Of a DNA stretch of 64,000 nucleotides, positions 47,865-58,351 are shown one piece after another. The stretch spans positions 1,116,001 to 1,180,000 of the forward strand of contig KK106987.1 of the NCBI GenBank assembly GCA_000611775.1. Direction: 5' to 3'. Source of the stretch: Umbilicaria muhlenbergii. Lineage: Eukaryota; Ascomycota; Lecanoromycetes; Umbilicariales; Umbilicariaceae. The notes below the pieces were generated by a model that was not told the DNA's origin, ran no database searches, and saw nothing but the letters and a program-made list of their open reading frames with translations. The stretch's first letter is position 1; every line of letters begins with the position of its first letter. Made by a program: the position numbers and the translations under genes.

Positions 47865-48728
47865 GTAGAGGTGTAGAGGTGTAGAGGTGTAGAGGTGTAG
47901 AGGTGTAGAGGTGTAGAGGTGTAGAGGTGTAGAGGTGTAGAGGTGTAGAGGTGTAGAGGTGTAGAGGTGTAGAGGTGTAGAGGTGTAGAGGTGTAGAGGT
48001 GTAGAGGTGTAGAGGTGTAGAGGTGTAGAGGTGTAGAGGTGTAGAGGTGTAGAGGTGTAGAGGTGTAGAGGTGTAGAGGTGTAGAGGTGTAGAGGTGTAG
48101 AGGTGTAGAGGTGTAGAGGTGTAGAGGTGTAGAGGTGTAGAGGTGTAGAGGTGTAGAGGTGTAGAGGTGTAGAGGTGTAGAGGTGTAGAGGTGTAGAGGT
48201 GTAGAGGTGTAGAGGTGTAGAGGTGTAGAGGTGTAGAGGTGTAGAGGTGTAGAGGTGTAGAGGTGTAGAGGTGTAGAGGTGTAGAGGTGTAGAGGTGTAG
48301 AGGTGTAGAGGTGTAGAGGTGTAGAGGTGTAGAGGTGTAGAGGTGTAGAGGTGTAGAGGTGTAGAGGTGTAGAGGTGTAGAGGTGTAGAGGTGTAGAGGT
48401 GTAGAGGTGTAGAGGTGTAGAGGTGTAGAGGTGTAGAGGTGTAGAGGTGTAGAGGTGTAGAGGTGTAGAGGTGTAGAGGTGTAGAGGTGTAGAGGTGTAG
48501 AGGTGTAGAGGTGTAGAGGTGTAGAGGTGTAGAGGTGTAGAGGTGTAGAGGTGTAGAGGTGTAGAGGTGTAGAGGTGTAGAGGTGTAGAGGTGTAGAGGT
48601 GTAGAGGTGTAGAGGTGTAGAGGTGTAGAGGTGTAGAGGTGTAGAGGTGTAGAGGTGTAGAGGTGTAGAGGTGTAGAGGTGTAGAGGTGTAGAGGTGTAG
48701 AGGTGTAGAGGTGTAGAGGTGTAGAGGT
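47865..48728 (+). repeat. 8-bp tandem array, 108 units
   Basis: The unit GTAGAGGT runs perfectly for 864 bp, that is 108 copies by coordinates. Every plus frame contains TAG, while every minus frame is open (Thr-Ser-Thr-Pro-Leu-His-Leu-Tyr repeat). A short transitional segment (47746-47864) of the same type but imperfect joins it to the 16-bp array. Confidence 0.95.
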
Positions 48729-48730
48729 GT

Positions 48731-49200
48731 GGATGTGTGGATGTGTGAAGTGCTTGAGGTTTTGGGGACTTGGAGGTGTGGAGGTGTAAAAGTGTGGGGG
48801 TGTGGATGTGTGGATGTGTGGATGGGTGGATGTGTGGATGTGTGAAGTGTTTGAGGTCTTAGAGGAGAGGAGGAGAGGAGGAGAGGTGTAGAGGTGTAGA
48901 GGTTTTGAAGGTGTGAAGGTGTAAAAGCGTAGAGGTGTAGAGGTGTAGAGGTGTGGATGTGTGGATGTGTGAAGTGCTTGAGGTTTTGGGGACTTGGAGG
49001 TGTGGAGGTGTAAAAGTGTGGGGGTGTGGATGTGTGGATGTGTGGATGGGTGGATGTGTGGATGTGTGAAGTGTTTGAGGTCTTAGAGGAGAGGAGGAGA
49101 GGAGGAGAGGTGTAGAGGTGTAGAGGTTTTGAAGGTGTGAAGGTGTAAAAGCGTAGAGGTGTAGAGGTGTAGAGGTGTGGATGTGCGGATGTGTGGATGT
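48731..49200 (+). repeat. 224-bp higher-order tandem duplication
   Basis: A compound unit containing GGATGTGTGGATGTGTGAAG, GGTTTTGGGGACTTGGAGG and short GTAGAGGT runs starts at 48731, again at 48955, and a partial third begins at 49179. The spacing is exactly 224 bp. The two full copies look almost identical. Confidence 0.9.
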
Positions 49201-50021
49201 GTAGATGTGTTGAGCGCAGAAAGGTGCAAAGGTGAAGGGGCGCAAAACGTGGACAAGTCTATGAAAAAGAGAAGAACCAAAACAACTGGGAAGATCAGAG
49301 ACGCGAAAAAGGGGGATAGAGACGCAAAGAAGAAGCTTGAGCGAAATAGAAAACTTCAAAGGAGAAAACTCCACAATCGACTCAGCGGCGCGAATGGTAA
49401 GGTAGAACAGGGACAGGGTATACAGGACAGGGGCACGGCGGTGGAGGACAAGACAGGACAGGAGACATGGACGGAGATAGGTGCATGAATTGGAAAGGGA
49501 GATCAAGAGGACGTTGGGGTATGAGGTGTGATGTGATGTATGTGTTGTGTGCTATGTGTTGTGGGTTGTGTGGTTGTGAGGTGAGAGGACGTGAGGGAAA
49601 TGGACGTGGGAGCAGAGGAAAAGTGGAGATCTTGGGTTGGAGGAGGTGTAGTGCGTGAGGAAAGACAATCAAAAGGTAGGAGAGTAAAAGAGAAGAACAC
49701 TGCAGCAGAATGAAAAGATGGGGGCTTGTTGTTGATGAAAGTTGGGCGTTGTTCGAAGGAAGAGAAGATGTCGAGAGGTTGGGCTTTCTGTAGATATGAG
49801 CGTGGACGCGTCAACACCTCACCTCACTTCATTCACTCAGAAACTCAGATTCCGCGTAGCCACGGAAAACTCCAGAGCGCGGAAAGCAACCTCGATCTTG
49901 ATCTAATCTGATGGGTATTATTGCGACGATGCAAGTACACGGAGCCATTTCCCAAAAGCAGTCAGATCCGCAAATATGAACACGTACTGCGCCATTCATG
50001 ATACAGCCCCTTAAAACCCTC
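49201..50021. other. Right flank of the repeat block
   Basis: This is purine-rich and GT-rich DNA (for example GTGTTGTGTGCTATGTGTTG near 49540) fading into ordinary sequence by about 49,650. No gene was recognised. Confidence 0.5.
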
Positions 50022-51863
50022 TTAATGCACATGCCCATGCTCAAGCTCTAAACTCCTCTTAAAGTCCCCCTGGTAATGATCCATATGATCCAGGTTCTTC
50101 TCGTCCGGCACCGGCTTGCCCATCCAGCTTTGCGTCGTACCGTCCTCGGAAAGTGTATCGAACAAAGCCCCTTTCTCCTTGAGCTCCTTGGTGATAGGCT
50201 CCAGGTCCAAACCAAGGTAGTCGCGAATGAAGCTCCCGACTTCGGTATTCTCATGGTTGCCTCGAAGCGGACGAGCGTCTTTGGGATGAGAGGCATAGAT
50301 GTTGACATCTACAGCTGAATGTCCGTGCGTGCTCCAGCCTACTTGTGCCCTTCTGCTGATGATGTCTGCGAAGATATAGGATGCTGGCCAAGGCTCCGAG
50401 TTATCGATGAGGGAGTTGACTTCTTCGTCTGTTGCATCGTGGACGCCGAGTCCTTCTTCGAGCAGGGTCTCTCTGATATAAGATTTGATGTCGTTAGTGG
50501 AGTCGGAGGGTTTGCTGGCAAGGTGGTCCCGGAGTTGGTAGGCTAGGTTTTCGCCGGAGTGGGAAGCGTTGGCGAGCATGCCTGGATACCAGAGGTACTC
50601 TGGGTAGGTAGTATGCAGTTCTGCCATATAATTAGTAGCTTTCATAAAGGATATGTTGTATGACTTACGTCGAGCTGTAGCTAGACCACCTGTCTCATGG
50701 TCGCTGGTGCTGACAACAACACCCTGGACACTATCTTTCTCAAGAAACTCTAGCACACTTGTGAACGCCTTGTCGTAAGCCAAAACTTCGTGCACTTGTG
50801 CTACAGGATCGTTGCCGTGACCTGCATGATCAATTCTGCTTCCTTCGATCATTAAGAAGAATCCTTTATCGCTATCTCTTGTGGCTTCACTCAGTGCTGC
50901 CAATGCGGTCCTGGCCATCTCGTCGAGGGATGGATACACATCATTCATATTTCTTCGATCCACCTCATACGGGATGTCGCCGCCCGCAAACAAGCCTAAC
51001 AGTGGCAGCTTGACTTCACTACCAAAGTTCAGACCATCAAAGCCCTTACGATCGTCCACATAGCTGAACCCATTATCCTTTGCCATGGCCACGACATCCT
51101 TGTCGTCCGCTCGACACGATCCACCGGCAGTATTAGGCAGAAAATGACATCGCCCTCCACCGAGCATTAGGTCGACTACCCTCCCAAGCGGGTTGTTTCC
51201 AATCTCTTGTTCCGCAATCTTATCCTCCTCCGTTCTAGTATTCACATGCGCCGCGAAGCACGCCGGCGTCGCGTCCGTAATCCTCGTAGTAACCACCAAC
51301 CCCGTCATGTATCCTGCCTTCTTAGCGGCCTCAAGCACAGTCCCGCACGGGCTATGATCTGGCAGCACAGAGATTGCCCCATTATAACTTTTGAACCCGC
51401 AGGAAAATGCAGTTGCCCCAGCCGCCGAATCGGTAATCAAGCTCGACGTACTCCTCGTTCTCGACGAGCCGATAAGGTGTCTATCCAATATCAACACGTC
51501 GCTCGGGCTGAGACCGCTCTGAATCTGCCTGAAGCTCCTTGTAAGGGACAAACTCGTCGGGCCCATGCCATCCGAAACCATGAAGATCATGTTTCTTTTT
51601 CCACCCGGCTTGCCATTCTTCCATCCACCGTCATTCTTCCGCTGCACGCTCTGCTGGTGCTGATACATCACTGCGATGATAATAACGGCGGCGGTTGCGA
51701 TGAGCGCCCATGCAAACACCCCGACTTCCCGCCAAAAGGGCCAGCCATACTTGCGGTTGGATTGAGACTTGTGTTGACCCGTTAGAAGCGCGTCCTCTTC
51801 TTCAAGACCACCATCCGAAGATGCCTGATCTTGGGCTAACAAGGGTTCTTGACCTCGCGCCAT
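50022..51863 (-). CDS. PHO8: Vacuolar-type alkaline phosphatase
   Basis: I predict two exons, 50669-51863 and 50022-50620, giving 597 residues. The protein is a type II membrane enzyme: a cytosolic tail, one membrane span at about 49-66 (VFAWALIATAAVIIIAVM), then the catalytic domain. The metal site DGMG (98-101), the phosphorylated Ser146 in ITDSAAGATA, MIEGSRIDHAGHGND, STSDHETGGLATAR and STHGHSAVDVNIYA are all present. It removes phosphate from small metabolites in the vacuole, as yeast Pho8. The 48-bp segment 50621-50668 is open in frame but has GTAAGT, CTAAT and CAG signals. Removing it restores the continuous ATARQLHTTYPEYLWYPG. Reading through would insert 16 residues. Confidence 0.92.
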   Translation of the reverse strand: MARGQEPLLAQDQASSDGGLEEEDALLTGQHKSQSNRKYGWPFWREVGVFAWALIATAAVIIIAVMYQHQQSVQRKNDGGWKNGKPGGKRNMIFMVSDGMGPTSLSLTRSFRQIQSGLSPSDVLILDRHLIGSSRTRSTSSLITDSAAGATAFSCGFKSYNGAISVLPDHSPCGTVLEAAKKAGYMTGLVVTTRITDATPACFAAHVNTRTEEDKIAEQEIGNNPLGRVVDLMLGGGRCHFLPNTAGGSCRADDKDVVAMAKDNGFSYVDDRKGFDGLNFGSEVKLPLLGLFAGGDIPYEVDRRNMNDVYPSLDEMARTALAALSEATRDSDKGFFLMIEGSRIDHAGHGNDPVAQVHEVLAYDKAFTSVLEFLEKDSVQGVVVSTSDHETGGLATARRKSYNISFMKATNYMAELHTTYPEYLWYPGMLANASHSGENLAYQLRDHLASKPSDSTNDIKSYIRETLLEEGLGVHDATDEEVNSLIDNSEPWPASYIFADIISRRAQVGWSTHGHSAVDVNIYASHPKDARPLRGNHENTEVGSFIRDYLGLDLEPITKELKEKGALFDTLSEDGTTQSWMGKPVPDEKNLDHMDHYQGDFKRSLELEHGHVH

Positions 51864-52382
51864 GTCGTCGCACCTCTATTAGGATGAGTGAGTACTCATC
51901 GAAAAGGCAAAGGTAGGTACTCCCCGGCCGCTTGATGTGAAGGTTCTTGGCAGGGTGACGTTACAACATGGGCGCTAATGCTGTAGGGCTGAGCGAGGAG
52001 GGCAGGTGAACAGGTCACAAGAGCAGTGATTGCGAAACGTCAACGTCTATGGTGGAGGTCATACGATAAGGGGAGTTCCCATAGCGCTATCACTTGTGTT
52101 TTATTGGGTTGGAACAATGAACAGCCTAGTGTTCTTTCAAGCGTTCTTTGATAACGACAGATTGAGAAACGAATGGTTAGCACACAACACAGGCTTTCAA
52201 AGCCACTCTCCCCTCTCCCCAGGGGAACCACCGCAGGCCAAACACCGTTAAAACGCTTGCAATGTAAGGGTATCATAAATTCAGACGCCGAGTCCCATCC
52301 CGCTCGTTAATCAATTCAATCAATAAAAGTGCGTGCAGAAAAGGACAAAGTAATAAAACTTTCCGGAGCCATTTGCTTATGG

Positions 52383-55145
52383 CTAGTCGCTTGAATGCTT
52401 CTCCACCCTAGAACGTGCGTTGTCTGGCGGCCGAGGCGGTTCGGGAAAGGGGTCCCAAAGCAATACTCCTGGCCCATCTTTCACTGCAACTCCCACGGCA
52501 AGGACGATTGCAAGCGAGAAATGAAACCAGAGCCGTAAACTGTGTCGAGATGTTGACACGACGCAGTCTTGACACTGCAATGGATCAGGTTTTCTTGTCA
52601 TATGGAAGGCTCTCTCGTTGGCACTTGGCGGGAACGGCTCGTTCCGATGGGAGTGGACGTTGATTCCATCCCTCGTAACTCCAGAGAGCGGTCTGAGTTT
52701 CGTGCCTTCGTCCTGCCAATACTGCTCGACTCTCCTCGCTTTATGTACCTTGGCTGAATATTGATGCCACTCGAAATCGTCCGCGGTATTCTCCTCGACT
52801 ATCGCCCGGTCAGCCGTGGGTTGCTTCTTCCGCTTGCGAGATCGGAAGAGCAGACCTAGAAGCCACCACCCTAGCCCTCCGAAAACTGATGGACCTGATA
52901 TCCACGCAACACGCAATATCCGGCGTGCAAGTGCCATTGGGTCCATCGTTCCGTACGACATGAGCCGGGTAAGTCTGGTGAGAATGCTGAAGCCATTTGG
53001 GAGTAAAGCGGTACTTGAAACGTCTGCTTTGGTTGGAGGCGCTGCAACCGAGATTTGTTTCCAGTATGCCTTCGGAGTGAGATCCGCTTCTGCCGGCGGG
53101 CGTCGTCGACGTGAAGTATCATCCGGTAATGTTTGGCTCGAGAGTACCTCCTCGATGCCTATCAGTATCGATTCGGACAACCCACTCGAACTGTGCTCCT
53201 GATCATGCTCTTCATCGGACGGACATTCAATGAGCTCATCGACACGTGCGAGCTCTACCATTAGACTTCGTTCTTCTATATCATCTAGGACTTGCTCCTC
53301 CGAACCGACTTCGACAACCTCTTCAATTGTCTCACTGATGCATGGCGTTGGTGAGAGACCAGTGGCGTGGTCGGACAGGTTATTGTAATGTGAAGTCGGC
53401 CTGCCTTCTAAGGCATTCAGGGTCTGCTCTTGTGCCCACGTTGCCGATCGCCTACGAGGCAGCTGAGTTGGTGTAGAGTAGGGAGAGGCGTAGTCAGGCT
53501 GTGAGAGAAACAAAGTCGTTGGATCCAATGAGCTCCCCGATATATCTCGAGAGGGACTCAGACGTGATGTACGAATTGGCGCCGAGAGTGGGAAAGATGG
53601 ACCACCAGTAGCGTTTGGCAATACCAGTGGCTTCAGAGCACAGGCGCCGGATGGGAATCGCCGCATCTTGCGCTGCTTGTTTCCAATCCTGAGATCCGAT
53701 CCTGGTGGTATAGGGAGGCCCCAAGCACCGGCCCCGGCCGAGTAGTCCGAGAACATGGAAGTAGGCCGCGAAGACGAGCTTGGCGCGGAGCGGAGTGAAC
53801 ATGAAATGCCAGATCCAGAGTCTAGAGAATCGGAATGTCCAGAATGCGATAGCGGCTCCGATTGAATGTCAGCTTCCGTATTCGGTCCAGACTCGAGAGG
53901 TTCAGGCGATTCAGAAATCCTCTCTGGAGATCCAGGATCTCCAGAGTGCCAGAACCCAGCCTCGGTGACTGTAGACAAAGAAAGTCGTACGCCCCCAGGA
54001 GAGGACGGGAGCCTTGGCATCATCGATCGTGGTCTCGTCGCCCGTTTGGATGGGTCGCATTTCCGCGGCGATGTCGTTGGGGAACGTGATTCAAGCTTAG
54101 TTGGGGATTGTGCAAGAAGCTCCGTCAAGATATCAACTCTTTTTTCCAGGTTGATGTTCGTTAATTCCAAGGCCTCGTTGTTCTTCGCTCTCTGCAGCAG
54201 CGTCTCCACCTCCCATTCCAACTCCTCGATCCTACTATCCCTCACTTCAACATCCCGCTCAAGGCTTCTGATTCTCGTATTGAAGCTAGTCTCCATCTCC
54301 AATCGCTGGTCCATCTCATCTTTGACGCGCTCGGCGAACTTTGTCTCCCACTCTGCTACCTCCCGTTGCAACGAGCGGCAATCAGCAGTAATAGCTCGTA
54401 GCTTGGCCGATTGCGCCTTTGTTGTGGTAGGTGATGTGAGTGCCTCTAATCTCGTATTTGCTGCGGCAAGTTGAGATTCCAGGTGCTCAATGTATTTTGA
54501 TGCCTCATGACTGGTTGATCGTAGGGTCACGCTGCGTTTACGTCGACGTCTCGCATGCCTCGCTGCAGGTGAGTTAAGAGGCGGAGACTTCTCACTCGGT
54601 GACCACTCCTGGAGCTTCATCATATTGACTGGTGAGCTCGACTCAACCAGAGGTGTAAAAGTGTTACTCGGTTCGTTACACCACGTTTGTGGAGTTGTCT
54701 CCGGTCTGTTCTCCGTCGCAGTCGGGTCTTGCCAGAGTGCGCCAAGACTCCGGCGTGCTGAGTTGCGCTTTCGATAGGTTGAGTTGCTGATTTCTTGCAG
54801 AATGTTCACTGGGCTGGGCGGTAAATCCTCGCCATAGAGTGTTCGGCGATCAGAAGCACCGGGAGAATCGTCGTGTGAGATGTGACTGGCTGGCTCGGAC
54901 ACCTGTGATACAGCGCCCAAGATGGGACTTACGCGTCTTGCTGGTAGGGTCGAGCCTCGAAAACCTGCATGGCGCAGATTGAGCCGTCTGGTCTGCGGGC
55001 TTCCACCGTCTTGCTGCCGTTGTGAAGACAGAGCTTGGCGTGCCGCAGGTGCTATGGCGGAGGAGGTGAATGATGATCGGGATGCCCGGCGGTGGTGACT
55101 CGACGCCGTCCGTGATGCATCTGGTAGCACATAGACATCTTCCAT
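52383..55145 (-). CDS. Large coiled-coil protein with C-terminal membrane segments, unknown function
   Basis: A single exon encodes 920 residues. The N-terminal 200 residues are Ser/Pro/Arg-rich and end in a polybasic run (RHARRRRKRS). A long coiled coil spans about 212-348 (EASKYIEHLESQLAAANTRL ... ERDVEVRDSRIEELEWEVET). A disordered Ser-rich middle follows. Two hydrophobic segments near the end (VFGGLGWWLLGLLFRSRKRK and FHFSLAIVLAVGVAV) suggest membrane anchoring. The layout recalls fungal spindle-pole, septal-pore or nuclear-envelope tethers, but I do not recognise the family and assign no function. ATG 55145 is the first in-frame ATG after an upstream stop. No interruption was seen in 2.7 kb. 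Confidence 0.8.
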   Translation of the reverse strand: MEDVYVLPDASRTASSHHRRASRSSFTSSAIAPAARQALSSQRQQDGGSPQTRRLNLRHAGFRGSTLPARRVSPILGAVSQVSEPASHISHDDSPGASDRRTLYGEDLPPSPVNILQEISNSTYRKRNSARRSLGALWQDPTATENRPETTPQTWCNEPSNTFTPLVESSSPVNMMKLQEWSPSEKSPPLNSPAARHARRRRKRSVTLRSTSHEASKYIEHLESQLAAANTRLEALTSPTTTKAQSAKLRAITADCRSLQREVAEWETKFAERVKDEMDQRLEMETSFNTRIRSLERDVEVRDSRIEELEWEVETLLQRAKNNEALELTNINLEKRVDILTELLAQSPTKLESRSPTTSPRKCDPSKRATRPRSMMPRLPSSPGGVRLSLSTVTEAGFWHSGDPGSPERISESPEPLESGPNTEADIQSEPLSHSGHSDSLDSGSGISCSLRSAPSSSSRPTSMFSDYSAGAGAWGLPIPPGSDLRIGNKQRKMRRFPSGACALKPLVLPNATGGPSFPLSAPIRTSRLSPSRDISGSSLDPTTLFLSQPDYASPYSTPTQLPRRRSATWAQEQTLNALEGRPTSHYNNLSDHATGLSPTPCISETIEEVVEVGSEEQVLDDIEERSLMVELARVDELIECPSDEEHDQEHSSSGLSESILIGIEEVLSSQTLPDDTSRRRRPPAEADLTPKAYWKQISVAAPPTKADVSSTALLPNGFSILTRLTRLMSYGTMDPMALARRILRVAWISGPSVFGGLGWWLLGLLFRSRKRKKQPTADRAIVEENTADDFEWHQYSAKVHKARRVEQYWQDEGTKLRPLSGVTRDGINVHSHRNEPFPPSANERAFHMTRKPDPLQCQDCVVSTSRHSLRLWFHFSLAIVLAVGVAVKDGPGVLLWDPFPEPPRPPDNARSRVEKHSSD

Positions 55146-56511
55146 TCTGCGGGAGGTTTTGGCCCTAGCTTATGACCCATTCCTCCACACCAAAGAGGTT
55201 TGGGTCCTGTCACGCAACAGAGCACGTCAACAGCCGCGGTTGCGAGGTTGACGGTCAAGAATGCAGTTTAGCTACCCCGGAAATGTGATACCCGATTGCA
55301 TTCCCCGACCGAAATGTTTAGCCGACGCTCTTGGGTTTCGTTTGAAGCATTGATGTCAAAAGTCAACGGTGATCAGATATTAGTCTTTGGATGCAATTGC
55401 TGAGGGAGGAGAGGTTGTAGCTAAGGTATGCTCTGTTGTTGTTTGTTGTGGAGGAAGCCGGAGATTGGGTTCCTGCTGTAACGTTTAGGGGCCGGGATTG
55501 ACTTTCTTGGTAAGAACCCGTTTTGGTGGGGGCGAGGGGGCAACGCGATGCGAAGAAAAGCTAAAGGCCAACTCCTCCGCAAGATTCGCGAAACAGTCGA
55601 TAGAACCGGTGCATCCAAAAAATTGACTCCTCAACAACGATAAATCCAAATTTTCGGAAACTTTAGGACTCGATAGCTCATGCAAGTCTTCAAATTACTT
55701 GCAAATTTTGAGACTTCCCAGTTTCATTTGGCCGTGCTGCAGCGATGGCAGGATTTTGGTGTGGGAACTTTTTGTCACATCGCGCGTTGGAGTTTCCGAC
55801 ACGAACTCTTCGCGTCGATCACGTGACTTAAGATCGTGCGTCTCTCACCAAAGATTACCTTATCTTTATGTCTAGATCATTGCGCGTATCGGATTGGTGT
55901 CAATCTCTACGTAGAAGTATCTGGTCATGAACAGCGAGAAAAATGCTGACAGGCGCATGGACAGACTTAGCGGTAGTCTTTAGCCGAAGCCTCTCCTATA
56001 CTATAACAGCGAAAGCGATATATGTAATTTTGTGGAGTAAAATTATTAGGGTTCATGCTTCTACCATCGCTGCACTAACCGGTTCTCAACATCTGTCTTG
56101 GATGTAGGGTAGGAGGGACTATCATAGGAGGGACCCTCAGCTGACGACTACCACTCTTTTTTTCCACACGCCTGCCAGTTAGTTTTCACCTTTCACCCAA
56201 GTCCTGCGGTTTGGGAAATCTCCCTCTATTGATCACTTATATCCGATACTCTTACAACTACATCGCTCCATCAGATCAATCATCAACTAATGATAAACCC
56301 AGCTTGGACAATCCCTTTTCATGACTTGCCATTCGCAATAAAGCGTTATACTGACTCGCTGTTGTCCGGAGACCAATAGACCCGGGTCGACCTCATGTAT
56401 GACGATGGCAGCGACATCACTGTCTTTTCCCTCTCAGCTTAATTACCGCAAGTCATCCGCCTCGTCAAGCGGTTCCCCAACCCTTCAATCCACTTACGTT
56501 TTTCACGACTG
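55146..56511. other. 1.4-kb intergenic region with a dispersed repeat
   Basis: AT-rich DNA without a recognised gene, containing repeat copy B at about 55909-56280. The 125-codon plus-strand frame at 56399-56776 is antisense to the TENA gene end and is discarded. Confidence 0.5.
55909..56280 (+). repeat. Dispersed repeat, copy B
   Basis: Counterpart of 35101-35440 in the same orientation. This copy is more AT-rich and contains an extra small duplication (TAGGAGGGAC twice near 56110-56140). Several differences from copy A read as C-to-T or G-to-A changes, which would fit repeat-induced point mutation but are too few to prove it by eye. Confidence 0.65.
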
Positions 56512-57300
56512 CTACAGCGGCGGCCAGAATCTCGCCTCAAGCCACAGAACCTGCTTCCACACCTCCTCATATCTCGTCTTTTCCCGAGGGTTCTCTTCCT
56601 CTTCAAGAACCGCAAGCTCATCCACCAAGCTCCCAATCTGTATCACGAAATCGCGGAACTCATCACTGGTCCAATTGGGTATGAATTCATTGCGAAGAGC
56701 ACCGCCGTCGGCATCTGTAAGCTCGGATTCCTCGTTACCCGATTGTTGCTGCCGAGACCATGATTGTAGAGCATGAAGCCATGCTGAATAGTAGCATTTC
56801 TCCGTCGCCCACAACACTACCATGCCTTCTAGCAACGAAGCGCCTGGACTTGCGGCGTTCATGAACAGATCAAGGTATCCCCTGGTTATCGGGGTGGGAC
56901 CGAACTTCTCCTCACCTGGCCAAGGAGCTTCAAGATCAAGCCCATATCTCTTGGCCACGTCTTCGAAAAACATCAGTTCCCTCTTGATATTCGTCAAGGC
57001 CGATATCAGCATGTCCATGACTTGCCAGTCTATGCCAGATGTCATGGCCGCGGTTGGCAACTTGATTTTCGAGAGCATCATGCCAATGAACCGCACATAA
57101 CCTTGGGCATACAACCTGTCCTGACTCAACCATTGACTCAGTAACGTCTTCCCCACCTGACCCGACCCCGCCGCCTCCAGGAATGGTGCTTGGGTGGCAG
57201 CTTCCCAGTCTTCCCGATGATGCCTCATCAAACCTTCGGTCACACGCTGAAGGCCATCGGGGGCGGTGAGGGCATGATCATTACCGGCTTGAAGCGCCAT
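56512..57300 (-). CDS. TENA/THI-4 family protein
   Basis: A single exon from ATG 57300 encodes 262 residues. The all-helical fold is marked by VTEGLMRHHREDWEAATQAP, FLEAAGSGQVGKTLLSQWLS, the signature QDRLYAQGYVRFIGMML, and a C-terminal WKQVLWLEARFWPPL. The family includes thiaminase II (TenA), which salvages pyrimidine of degraded thiamine. Eukaryotic members also occur fused to Thi20 or alone with unknown roles. The usual catalytic Cys of TenA is not obvious to me in the expected helix, so a divergent activity is possible. The frame is open upstream only from non-ATG codons. The gene stands alone, with no other thiamine gene in view. Confidence 0.8.
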   Translation of the reverse strand: MALQAGNDHALTAPDGLQRVTEGLMRHHREDWEAATQAPFLEAAGSGQVGKTLLSQWLSQDRLYAQGYVRFIGMMLSKIKLPTAAMTSGIDWQVMDMLISALTNIKRELMFFEDVAKRYGLDLEAPWPGEEKFGPTPITRGYLDLFMNAASPGASLLEGMVVLWATEKCYYSAWLHALQSWSRQQQSGNEESELTDADGGALRNEFIPNWTSDEFRDFVIQIGSLVDELAVLEEEENPREKTRYEEVWKQVLWLEARFWPPL

Positions 57301-58351
57301 GGCAATAGTAATACAATGATAGGAGTAAGTTGATGGTTTGATCTCTACCAGCTTGGAGTGCCAACGAGGTAGTATTAGTACTATAGCTAATAGGACTGGG
57401 CTAAAGGTGTAGCTGACTGTCCCCAATCCGTCATAGAGAAGCCGGCACGGCCGGCTTCAGCGAAAGGAAAGTACCTTATGGAGAGAATGCACCGATTCTC
57501 ACCCGCTTCCATTTTCCGAAAAGCTTAACCTCTTCGGCCTCCAGGCGTGTGCACGAAAGAAGTGGCAGTCCCCAGCTGGGGTTCCCCTCAAGCACTCAAT
57601 AATCAAGGCAGATTCTGAGGACCGATTAATGCAGAGATGGTAGAAGCCATCGGAGCCTACAGTGTCCACTTTAACGGTTTAGATATGTCGCTTCCGCTGT
57701 TGGAGTATTAAGAGGGGCCCGTCTGGAGACTGCCACTTACTTTGGGCAGAGGCCCGCCTCGGGGTGCCACTCGCAGTCAAGGCTTCAATGGTGTTAGCGG
57801 GGACCCTCAGCGACCCTTGATGAGCGCAGGGAAATTGCTCTTGACACCAATCACGACATGCGAACATCCACGCGGATCACGGCCAAAGCGATGAAACCTC
57901 GTCCCTCGTATTGACCGCACTATCTGGACAAGTGCTGAGCATATTCCAACTATAAGATGTTGCTTGCGATTAGTGCGGGTACCTGAATCCTTAGCTGAAC
58001 CCGCCTGGCTGACACCCCCCTGGGAAATTGCGGAGGCGGCGGGGCTGACCCCAACTGCGCCTTGCCCTTCGCGAAAGGATGAGATGAAATGGGAAGAGAT
58101 GAGATGAGATCGCTGCAAAGCTTCGATGGCTTACTCTGAACTTGCGCTTTCTGCTTTCTTTCCTTAACGCCCTTCTATCTTTACTCACTCCAGTCCTTCG
58201 TTCAAAGGTACATACATTTATCGCAAAGTACTTCTTCCAGTCACTCTTTAGCACAATTGCACACCTTTAATCGCGATATACCATAACGTCTCCTTTCGCA
58301 ATTTCTTCACAAGACTCGAGCAACTTCAGAATACTTCAGCCAATATCGAAA
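57301..58351. other. 1-kb divergent intergenic region
   Basis: No gene was recognised. It is upstream of the leftward TENA gene and the rightward GPI-protein gene, with CT-rich leader DNA at 58,140-58,350. Confidence 0.5.

Noticed and set aside
47186-48728. Possible CRISPR-like array
   Set aside because: Units are directly adjacent, 8 or 16 bp, with no spacers, in a eukaryotic genome.
48859-49506. 215-codon minus-strand frame rich in Thr, Ser, His and Pro
   Set aside because: About half of it translates the 224-bp and 8-bp repeats; the rest has no recognisable domain.
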